35,286 nucleotides of DNA from Candidatus Aminicenantota bacterium (GTDB taxonomy: Bacteria; Acidobacteriota; Aminicenantia; UBA2199). The stretch is from NCBI GenBank assembly GCA_026393835.1, contig JAPKZK010000154.1:1-35286 (forward strand), read 5' to 3'. Positions within the stretch are counted from its first letter, which is position 1. Every line of letters begins with the position of its first letter. The notes beneath the pieces are model-generated. The model was given only the letters and a program-made list of their open reading frames with translations, did no database searches and had not been told where the DNA came from. Below are positions 15,591-22,239 of this stretch, piece after piece. The translations under genes and the position numbers were made by a program.

Positions 15591-15619
15591 TGTAAAAATT
15601 AAGATGCTTAATTTTTACA
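15591..15619. repeat. AT-rich perfect inverted repeat, 13-bp stem
   Basis: Perfect arms TGTAAAAATTAAG and CTTAATTTTTACA with a 3-nt loop, immediately after the branched GC hairpin. Could be a bidirectional terminator or an operator. Confidence 0.6.
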
Positions 15620-15623
15620 GTTC

Positions 15624-15641
15624 AAGAAGATCGATCTTCTT
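15624..15641. repeat. 18-bp perfect palindrome
   Basis: AAGAAGATCGATCTTCTT is fully self-complementary with no loop, a form typical of dimeric regulator sites. It is the third symmetric element in 130 bp. Confidence 0.6.
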
Positions 15642-15778
15642 ATTTTGAGTTTACATTATCCGCTAGATTGAAGTAGCTGTCAATACACCGTTGGTTGTAT
15701 TTTTGGGTGGAAAATTTTCTTTCGAAAACGTAAAACTAAAGTTGTACATTTTGGGTCCTGGTTGTACGTTTTGGGGAC

Positions 15779-16507
15779 CTAATCATGCCTCATATACTCA
15801 TACAAAAAAGAATAAAATTCAGCGGTTTTATCGATCATTAACCAATGTCCGGCGTTTTCAAAGGCCATGATGTCCAGGTGATTTTCTTTTAAAAAACGCT
15901 GCGTACTTTCGGATAAACTGCGAGTACCGTAACAGTAAACCCTGGGCAGCGAAAGCCCGGCGTAGAACTGCCCGATTTCACTTTTATATTCCCCGGGCAG
16001 CGAAAGGTTGTTATTGCGTTTTACCAGTTCCCGGGCATTGGCCAGGAAATTCCCTTTATCTTCTGCTTTCACTGCTTCGCTGGAAATAAACAGGTCGAAT
16101 TGGGTGACATCGCCCTCGATGTTGATATATTTTTTAATGATCCCCTGCGAATCCGCTGCACACATCAGGGTGGTAATATCGCCCCCCATGGAATGGCCGA
16201 TCACCATCAGGTTATGGGTATGATATTTTTCCAGCAGTTTCCATAACCGTTTGACATGAGAATCGAAACCGCGGCCGTCGGGATGAGGCCTGGAACTTTT
16301 CCCATACCCCACCAGGTCCGGGGCCAGGAGATTGAATTCATCGAAACGGCTATCCTGGAAAACCTCTCGGAAGCACGCCCCGGTTTCCCCCAAACCGTGC
16401 ACAAACAGCAATGTTCTCCTTCCGGGTATGACCCGATTATGCCTGAGGAAAAGTTTATCCTCCCCCATTTGAATGACGGTTTCCATCATGGTTTCATTAA
16501 CTTTCAT
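15779..16507 (-). CDS. Alpha/beta hydrolase, 242 aa
   Basis: Cytoplasmic hydrolase of the alpha/beta fold, probably an esterase or a related C-C/ester-cleaving enzyme. Seen: the HG oxyanion segment LLFVHGLGETG at 33-43, DLVGYGKSS at 64-72, the nucleophile elbow GHSMGG with Ser106, and the catalytic His in AGHWL near residue 221. The acid is not obvious: the usual Asp after strand 6 falls in a YGTRSLSE segment without Asp, so Glu or another position may serve. No signal peptide. GGGAAG lies before ATG 16507. It diverges from the NACHT gene. The substrate is unknown. Confidence 0.85.
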   Translation of the reverse strand: MKVNETMMETVIQMGEDKLFLRHNRVIPGRRTLLFVHGLGETGACFREVFQDSRFDEFNLLAPDLVGYGKSSRPHPDGRGFDSHVKRLWKLLEKYHTHNLMVIGHSMGGDITTLMCAADSQGIIKKYINIEGDVTQFDLFISSEAVKAEDKGNFLANARELVKRNNNLSLPGEYKSEIGQFYAGLSLPRVYCYGTRSLSESTQRFLKENHLDIMAFENAGHWLMIDKTAEFYSFLYEYMRHD

Positions 16508-16816
16508 TGTCTACTTCCCATTTAAATTTTGACAATTCGATTCTAACAAATTCAGGGTAAAAAAACAACCTGAAGTCATCCGCTGAAATCCACCGTTAAA
16601 TATTGCCTTCGGCGACCAGGAACCCTTTCGAGAAAAAGATTCTGGGCTTTCAAAAGCTTTTCATTAAAGGTTTTCCCTATTATTTTCTTCACGCCCCTTC
16701 GCACTTTAAGGGCGACCCCTTGCCGGGACCTTCGCGGTTCACAAAAAAAATGGATACAGGCTTTCTTTATTGAAAAACGATAGCGATTCCTGGTATAATG
16801 GAATATTGGAGACGGA
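16508..16816. other. Intergenic region upstream of the NACHT gene
   Basis: Between divergent genes. The minus strand is open from 16740 to 16576 with a protein-like composition (GVKKIIGKTFNEKLLKAQN segment), but it has no start or ribosome site and runs on antisense into the NACHT gene. It may be a remnant. The right end holds the NACHT promoter. Confidence 0.4.
16770..16799 (+). promoter_or_regulatory. Extended -10 promoter of the NACHT-WD40 gene
   Basis: TTGAAA, an 18-bp spacer, and TGGTATAAT, which is a consensus -10 with the TG extension. A GGAG ribosome site and ATG 16817 follow within 20 nt, so the leader is about 10 nt. Confidence 0.65.
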
Positions 16817-18268
16817 ATGAACAAAATAAACATTTTCGTAGCTTCGGGAAACGAATTCATAGAAGAACGTAAACAAATCATCCATGTCTTAGATAAGTTG
16901 GAAGAAATTTTCCCACACCTGCACCTGAAAGCGAAAGAATGGGAAATCGCTTTGCCTTCCGGTTCATATGAGGGCAAAACCATCCAGGATGAGATTGATC
17001 CGTTACTGGAAAAATCCGCGGTCGTCCTGGTGTTGTTCCACTCGAAACTGGGTAAATTCACCGTTCACGAATACCAACTGGCCTGCAAAAATAATAAAAA
17101 AGTGTTCCTCTACTTTAAAACCGGTTTCTCACCGAAAAATAACAAAGAACTCAGACTATACAGGAAAGTCCTTTTTTTTAAAATGAAAGTGGAAAAAGAA
17201 AACAAAGTTAACTTCAAGGAATACGATTCCCTGGAACGTTTTGAGACATTGTTGAAAGACGATTTAGCCCTTTATTTAGCGCAGGAATATGGAAGAAAGG
17301 AAGACAGTGAAGAAAAAATTCCGGCGGAGTCGGTGCACCGAATGATTTTGCGGGGTTCCCGGGCCTATTATGAAGGGTTGAGAGGGGAAAACGGGCGATT
17401 CCGCATGCTGCATATCGAAGACTTGATACTCAGTCGGCCGGATACGAAAGAGAAATGGGTGCCGCAGCCTGTTTCCAGCGACGGCGACGATGCGGAGTAC
17501 GGCCAGGAGGAGACGGTCATAACATTGCTGACCCGCTGGTGGCAAGGGCCGTGTCAGCATGCCATAATCGTGGGAGACGGCGGCATGGGCAAAACCGTTT
17601 CGCTGGTCCGGCTGTGGGAAACCCTTCTAATAAAAAATTTTTTGGAGGTACAGGGGGCGATTTTTCAATTAAAACCCCTGGCTGCCGAAGGCAATAATGA
17701 TGGCCTTGTCCCGGTGTTTATCGCGTTGAATGAATTCAACCAGGTTAAAGAAGAGAAACGCCAGGGGTTTATTCTAAACTATATTCGTGAAAATTATTGT
17801 GATTCTCCCACAACAGTAGAGGAAATATGGGACGCACTGAAACTACCGGTGCAAGAAGGTGTGTTTAAGCCGCGTTTTGTCCTTCTCCTGGATGGTTTTA
17901 ACGAGATTATTGTGGGAAAAAAGGAATTATTGCTGGAAATAAAGCGCATTATGGAACAGTGTCCGGGCGTCAGGATGGTACTTACCAGCCGGTTCGATAT
18001 GCGGGGGCAATACCAGTGGGGGAACTGGGACCTGGTTCGCCTGATGAAATTGGAAAAAGAACAGGTGGAATCGTATTTGCAAGAAAAAAAACTGGGCCTA
18101 CCTGGGCAAGAACGATTTCTTCAATTGATCCGGAATCCCATGATGTTGACGCTGTTGAGGCCACCTGCGAGATTCAAAACAAGAACCGCGAATCCCCTCA
18201 TTGCCGTTTTAAAGAGCGGGTGGAGAGCGTGGGCGAGTTGTTGTGGAATTTCATGGAAGCGCAAGTAG
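16817..18268 (+). CDS. NLR-type protein, N-terminal half (DUF4062-like + NACHT)
   Basis: First part of a frameshifted gene. Seen: residues 1-105 resemble the DUF4062/TIR-like fold (INIFVASGNEFIEERKQI, then SKLGKFTVHEYQLAC), a domain found at the N terminus of bacterial NLR-like proteins. A NACHT NTPase follows: P-loop GDGGMGKT at 253-260, Walker B LLLDGFNE at 356-363, sensor LTSR at 389-392, and NPMMLTL at 440-446. From there the frame leaves the family sequence and ends after 36 unrelated residues. The natural continuation lies one frame back (GAG GCC ACC TGC at 18157). Restoring one base gives TLYEATCE, a plausible family reading. Good ribosome site and promoter. Known NACHT proteins with such modules act in phage defence or programmed death; the role here is inferred. 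Confidence 0.8.
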   Translation: MNKINIFVASGNEFIEERKQIIHVLDKLEEIFPHLHLKAKEWEIALPSGSYEGKTIQDEIDPLLEKSAVVLVLFHSKLGKFTVHEYQLACKNNKKVFLYFKTGFSPKNNKELRLYRKVLFFKMKVEKENKVNFKEYDSLERFETLLKDDLALYLAQEYGRKEDSEEKIPAESVHRMILRGSRAYYEGLRGENGRFRMLHIEDLILSRPDTKEKWVPQPVSSDGDDAEYGQEETVITLLTRWWQGPCQHAIIVGDGGMGKTVSLVRLWETLLIKNFLEVQGAIFQLKPLAAEGNNDGLVPVFIALNEFNQVKEEKRQGFILNYIRENYCDSPTTVEEIWDALKLPVQEGVFKPRFVLLLDGFNEIIVGKKELLLEIKRIMEQCPGVRMVLTSRFDMRGQYQWGNWDLVRLMKLEKEQVESYLQEKKLGLPGQERFLQLIRNPMMLTLLRPPARFKTRTANPLIAVLKSGWRAWASCCGISWKRK

Positions 18269-20553
18269 TGAACCTCCGGGAGCGATTGGGGGAGGATCAG
18301 GCAAAGGTTTATTATTATAAATTTCTATTGAAATTTTTCCTTCCGGCGTTGGGTTTCGAGATGGAAAAGGCGGGTTTATTCGATTTTACGAACGCTCAAA
18401 TCAACCTGCATATTGATCATATTTGTAAACGCTTTTCGCAAGCTGATTTTTTCGATACCTATGCCGAATTTGAGGAACAGGCCAGGAACCTACCTGTGGG
18501 AGCGTGCGCGGCGGATTTAGAACGACGGGAAAGGATCGCGACATTGAAGAGTATCTTTTGCGAAGAGTTGCATATGTTGGTAAAGGAAGGAGAAGGGAAA
18601 TCCTTTCGTTTTTTACACCAGGATTTCCGGGATTTTTTTGCGGCGGTGCATCTATTGAATGAGATCGAAATGGGAAAGGCCAATGGGAAAAGGATACCCG
18701 AAGGAATGAAAGAACGCTGTTTGGGCTGTTATGTTCGTCGGATGATGGGAGAGATCGACGGTGAGCATTATGCGAAACCCTACGTGGTTAAAGGAGAGGG
18801 GTGGAGAAGCGACATCAATAGAGGGAACAGACTGCATGGGTTAGTGGATTGCTGCCGGGGGAAGTTTGACGAAGATGTGGGGTATGCGGTGTGGAATGTG
18901 GTAAGTACCTGGCAGGAGGTCAGGGGGGAGTTAAGTGGGGCGGATTTATCACGGTTGGATTTATCGCGGGTACCGTTGAATGGGGTGATGTGCTGTCGAT
19001 TATACGGTGAAGTGGGGGGGCGGTATCTGGCGGCGAAATTCGATGGGGCGCGAGTCCCTGAAACGAATCTTTTTCCCCAGGGGCATCTGAATCGCGTAAA
19101 CAGCGCAGTGTACAGCCCGATAGGGGATAAAATCGTGTCCGCGTCTCTGGATGGAACTGTCAAAGAGTGGGACGCCACAACTGATGAATGTATTCGCACC
19201 CTAGCCGGGCGGATTTTTAGTGTATACAGCGTGGTTTACAGCCGGGATGGGGAAAAAATCCTTTCCTCTTCAGATAACACCATTAAAGAGTGGGATGTGG
19301 CAACCGGTGAATGTGTGCAAATCCTGGCTGGACATACGAATGTTGTAAACAGCGCGGTGTACAGCCCGATAGGGGATAAAATTCTGTCCGCGTCTGCTGA
19401 TCAAACTGTCAAAGAGTGGGACGCCGCCACCGGGAAATGTCTCCACACTCTGGAAGGGCATACAAATGTTGTAAGCAGCGCGGTATACAGCCCGGCAGGG
19501 GATAAAATACTTTCCGCCTCCTGGGATTACACATTCAAAGAGTGGGACGCCGCCACCGGGAAATGTCTCCGCACCCTGGCCGGGCATACCTTTTTTGTAA
19601 GCAGTGCGGTGTACAGTCTGGGAGGAGATAAAATACTGTCCGCGTCTTATGATCAAACCGTCAAAGAGTGGGACGTTGCTACCGGTGAATGTCTCCGCAC
19701 CCTGGAAGGGCATACGGAGGTTGTAAACAGCGCGGTCTACAGCCCGGCAGGGGATAAAATACTATCTGCGTCTTATGACCAAACTGTCAAAGAGTGGGAC
19801 GCCGCCACAGGTGAATGTATTCGCACCCTGGCTGGGCAGACTGGAACTGTAAACAGCGCGGTGCACAGTCCGGGAGGGGATAAAATTGTGTCCGCGTCTT
19901 ATGATCAAACTGTCAAAGAGTGGGACGCCGCCACCGGGAAATGTCTCCGCACCCTGGGAGGGCATACCTCTTGGGTAAAAAGCGCGGTATACAGCCCGGG
20001 AGGGGATAAAATTCTGTCCGCGTCTGCTGATCAAACCGTCAAAGAGTGGGACGCCGCCACCGGTGATTGTATTCGCACCCTGGCCGGACATAACGGTGCG
20101 ATAATAAGCGCGTTATACAGCCCGGCAGGGGATAAGATACTGTCCGCGTCTTATGATCACACCGTCAAAGAGTGGGACGCCGTCACCGGTGATTGTATTC
20201 GCACCCTGGCCGGACATAACGGTGCGATAATAAGCGCAGTGTACAGCCCGGCAGGGGATAAAATATTGTCCGCCTCCTGGGATTGCACATTCAAAGAATG
20301 GGACACCGCCACCGGTGAATGCCTTAAAACACATCGAATGGAGGATTACCCCGACCTACCCGAATATTATTCCGAAAAGACATTAAATAAAAAATTAAAT
20401 TTTTCTGGCAGTATAATTTATTTTCTCCTCTCCACACGAAACCAAGAATACCGAATCCTCTTGAATATCCCAGGACTGTCGAGCCAGGGCTGCTCGTTTA
20501 AGCATCTTGAAAAAAAAGCTGCTGGTCTAAAGAAGTGCAGAAACAACTTATGA
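18157..20553 (+). CDS. NLR-type protein, C-terminal half (NACHT end + 10 WD40 repeats)
   Basis: Continuation of the preceding gene in the -1 frame. Seen: the helical end of the NACHT module, including FLHQDFRDFFAAVHLLNE near 18610-18660, which is typical of these NTPases. A short pentapeptide-like stretch (ADLSRLDLSRVPLNGV) near 18940 follows, then ten WD40 repeats and a C-terminal tail. Near the end, in an A8 run (20510-20517), a second -1 shift would replace the last residues (AAGLKKCRNNL) by SCWSKEVQKQLMKQYGARF and end at 20576. That reading looks like the true C terminus. No start codon with a ribosome site exists for this half alone, so it is unlikely to be a separate gene. It is a broken gene, or one rescued by slippage. 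Confidence 0.78.
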   Translation, partial: EATCEIQNKNRESPHCRFKERVESVGELLWNFMEAQVVNLRERLGEDQAKVYYYKFLLKFFLPALGFEMEKAGLFDFTNAQINLHIDHICKRFSQADFFDTYAEFEEQARNLPVGACAADLERRERIATLKSIFCEELHMLVKEGEGKSFRFLHQDFRDFFAAVHLLNEIEMGKANGKRIPEGMKERCLGCYVRRMMGEIDGEHYAKPYVVKGEGWRSDINRGNRLHGLVDCCRGKFDEDVGYAVWNVVSTWQEVRGELSGADLSRLDLSRVPLNGVMCCRLYGEVGGRYLAAKFDGARVPETNLFPQGHLNRVNSAVYSPIGDKIVSASLDGTVKEWDATTDECIRTLAGRIFSVYSVVYSRDGEKILSSSDNTIKEWDVATGECVQILAGHTNVVNSAVYSPIGDKILSASADQTVKEWDAATGKCLHTLEGHTNVVSSAVYSPAGDKILSASWDYTFKEWDAATGKCLRTLAGHTFFVSSAVYSLGGDKILSASYDQTVKEWDVATGECLRTLEGHTEVVNSAVYSPAGDKILSASYDQTVKEWDAATGECIRTLAGQTGTVNSAVHSPGGDKIVSASYDQTVKEWDAATGKCLRTLGGHTSWVKSAVYSPGGDKILSASADQTVKEWDAATGDCIRTLAGHNGAIISALYSPAGDKILSASYDHTVKEWDAVTGDCIRTLAGHNGAIISAVYSPAGDKILSASWDCTFKEWDTATGECLKTHRMEDYPDLPEYYSEKTLNKKLNFSGSIIYFLLSTRNQEYRILLNIPGLSSQGCSFKHLEKKAAGLKKCRNNL
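19081..20337 (+). repeat. Ten nearly identical 126-bp WD40 repeats
   Basis: Units start at 19081, 19207 (123 bp), 19330, 19456, 19582, 19708, 19834, 19960, 20086 and 20212. Most of each 42-residue unit is constant (SAVYSPxGDKILSAS, then TVKEWDAATG). Variation is confined to the four residues after Gly-His (TNVV, TFFV, TEVV, TSWV, NGAI) and to the positions on either side of the Asp before T-V-K (ADQ, WDY, YDQ, YDH, WDC). The last units share DNA stretches longer than 40 bp that are identical. Confidence 0.95.
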
Positions 20554-20604
20554 AACAATACGGCGCCCGTTTTTAGGCTGGAATTAGATTCCGCGCCAGG
20601 CAAG

Positions 20605-20633
20605 GCCAGGCAATGGTGAAAAATTGGCCTGGC
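20605..20633. repeat. Inverted repeat between convergent genes
   Basis: GCCAGGC (20605-20611) and GCCTGGC (20627-20633) pair around an AT-rich loop, between the end of the NACHT gene and the end of the cyclase-like gene. There is no T tract. A direct copy of the left arm lies just before it. Confidence 0.4.
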
Positions 20634-20650
20634 ACAAAATCTACCGTCAT

Positions 20651-21601
20651 TTAAGGGTCTTCCACGGGCACCAGTTGATTATTTTTACTTTCAAAGGCTT
20701 TTTCAGATTCCTTTAGAATTTCTAACAAATTTCTTATATCCTTATCGAATTTCAATTGACGGAAAATTCTCCGCAGTTCTTCAAGGGGGTAGATTTGATT
20801 GAGGATTATATTATTGATGATTTTAGATTTAAAACGGTCATCATAATCAAAATACTCTTTTATTTTCTCCCAGTCTTTAAAATACCAGATAATCGGGTAA
20901 TATCGATCTTTCCAGATGCCTTTCAAGTCTTCGTAAGAAACGATTTTTAGATTTTGAACCAGGGTATCTTTGCTAACGCCTGCGAGGGCTTCGGTTTCAA
21001 GTAACAGGTAAGCAAAATCGGCGCTAATAACCAATTTTTCCTTTCCGGCATAGCGGGATATTCTAAAACCGGTATCGATATCGGGCCCGATAAAATCTCT
21101 TAGAGAGTTATTATTTTCATAGACAACAGTCAAAGCGATATTCGGGGCTTCGTTCATATGCAAATTCTCTAACTCTTCCCCCCTGACAATCACCACCGGT
21201 GCACACCAGATGGTGCCTTTTATCGACAATGGTTTAAAAATTACGGGGAATGAATTATCAAGATGCTTAAGGGAGGAAGTCAATACTTCGAAGGCTTCTG
21301 GAATCGTTTCAAACAGCTGGGCTTTTGAATTCAACGTTTTATAAAAAAGGACTTCATCGCCAATATATTTCCACACTTTAATTGCCGGGAATCTCGTTTT
21401 CATTTCCCTTTTTATGCTCTCGTAGAACTGGGCAAATACCTTCGGCCATTCTTTCTTGTGAGTATTTTTGTATTCGGTGGAGCTAACCAGATCGAAAGAA
21501 AAGAAAATATAAATCTGCGGACGCCGTTTTTCCTCAGGATATAAGTCTCTATCTATTTTATCTGCAAACGGGGGGAATTTATCCCTTGCCTTCAAAGTCA
21601 T
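20651..21601 (-). CDS. Class III nucleotidyl-cyclase-like protein, 316 aa
   Basis: Looks like a stand-alone class III cyclase, the fold of adenylate/guanylate cyclases and of the Pycsar cytidylate/uridylate cyclases. Seen: SFDLVSSTEY at 35-44 with metal Asp37, KYIGDEVLFY at 78-87 with second metal Asp82, and DFIGPDIDTGFRIS at 169-182, matching the D-x-x-G-x-x-V-N-x-A-x-R block. Arg180 is kept, but the usual Asn is Asp176. A helical domain of about 110 residues with Trp/Tyr-rich segments (YYPIIWYFKDWEKI) follows and is unlike known effectors. The gene starts 1 nt after the stop of the metallopeptidase gene, so the two are translationally coupled. Base specificity cannot be told by eye. Defence or stress signalling is inferred from fold and partner. 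Confidence 0.75.
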   Translation of the reverse strand: MTLKARDKFPPFADKIDRDLYPEEKRRPQIYIFFSFDLVSSTEYKNTHKKEWPKVFAQFYESIKREMKTRFPAIKVWKYIGDEVLFYKTLNSKAQLFETIPEAFEVLTSSLKHLDNSFPVIFKPLSIKGTIWCAPVVIVRGEELENLHMNEAPNIALTVVYENNNSLRDFIGPDIDTGFRISRYAGKEKLVISADFAYLLLETEALAGVSKDTLVQNLKIVSYEDLKGIWKDRYYPIIWYFKDWEKIKEYFDYDDRFKSKIINNIILNQIYPLEELRRIFRQLKFDKDIRNLLEILKESEKAFESKNNQLVPVEDP

Positions 21602-21602
21602 C

Positions 21603-22136
21603 CTATTCCCAGGAGAAAATCCCCAGCCAGCGCCCCCTGTTTAAAGCGGCTTCCTGGGACACGTCGAAATATTTCGCTAGCTCAAGTATTTGACAAAAAC
21701 CATTTTTCGTAAATTCTTTTACGGCTTTTTTGTATTTATTTTCAGGCATTAAAAAGGCAGCCGCAAATTCATTGGCTTCCAATTCTTCTTCCCCGTGCCC
21801 AAATCGATAATAGACGGAATCTGTATATTTATTGACGCTTTTCCACCGCTCAGGGTTAACCAGATAACCCATATGTAAAAAAAGATGACCCAATTCGTGG
21901 GCAATTGAAAAATTATTGCGGGTATTTGGCCTATTGGCATTAATAGTAATTTTAAAAGACTCTCCCTCTTTATCGATTTTTGCATCAATTTCCTCGGGAA
22001 GATCCGTTTCAGTTTCACTAACCGTTCCCCCAATGCCTTGCGCGACCGCTTTCGCATCAATGGGTATTCTCAATTGAAGGTTACCATATATCTTTTCAGC
22101 AAGCTCTTGAATCTTTCTTCTTTTTACTGGGTTCAT
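21603..22136 (-). CDS. ImmA/IrrE-family metallopeptidase, 177 aa
   Basis: Zinc peptidase of the ImmA/IrrE (DUF955) family, which cleaves repressors to switch on stress or mobile-element genes. Seen: SIAHELGHLFLH at 77-88 with zinc His80, catalytic Glu81 and zinc His84. The family segment EANEFAAAFLMP at 120-131 carries the third ligand. The N terminus (PVKRRKIQELAEKIYGNL) is the usual lead-in helix. The C-terminal helices (ILELAKYFDVSQEAALNRG) match the family and may bind a partner. No HTH domain is fused and no XRE repressor is adjacent. The gene is first in a two-gene operon with the cyclase-like protein. Its promoter and the AGGAG site are clear. Confidence 0.9.
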   Translation of the reverse strand: MNPVKRRKIQELAEKIYGNLQLRIPIDAKAVAQGIGGTVSETETDLPEEIDAKIDKEGESFKITINANRPNTRNNFSIAHELGHLFLHMGYLVNPERWKSVNKYTDSVYYRFGHGEEELEANEFAAAFLMPENKYKKAVKEFTKNGFCQILELAKYFDVSQEAALNRGRWLGIFSWE

Positions 22137-22159
22137 TCGTCAACTCCTGTTACATAATA

Positions 22160-22188
22160 TTAATACACTATCTTCTTTAAAAAATCAA
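22160..22188 (-). promoter_or_regulatory. Promoter of the ImmA/IrrE-cyclase operon
   Basis: Minus-strand TTGATT, a 17-bp spacer and TATTAA, followed by a short leader with AGGAG and ATG 22136. Partial match to sigma70 consensus. Confidence 0.45.
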
Positions 22189-22239
22189 TCTTTTTTATTT
22201 TTTTAATGTTAGTCCGTGGCAACTGCCAACCGAATGCCC

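Larger units (their letters stand above)
15228..15778. other. Structured gene-free region
   Basis: No credible gene. It contains tandem TTAATGG/GGAATGG heptamers (15461-15495), three consecutive hairpins (15514-15641, listed separately), and two adjacent 20-bp direct repeats beginning GTTGTAC (15741-15760 and 15761-15780), the second overlapping the stop codon of the hydrolase gene. Confidence 0.6.

Noticed and set aside
16576..17061. 161-residue minus-strand frame upstream of the NACHT gene
   Set aside because: Most of it is antisense to the NACHT gene; the part outside (16576-16740) has no start. A remnant is possible but not supported.
18078..18092. A-run followed by C in the NACHT region as the site of the first frameshift
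   Set aside because: The original frame stays family-like after it (LGLPGQERFLQLIRNPMML), so the shift must lie further on, at 18150-18162.
19270..20334. Several long minus-strand frames across the WD40 array
   Set aside because: They are repeats of the same antisense reading caused by the 126-bp period, with no start signals.
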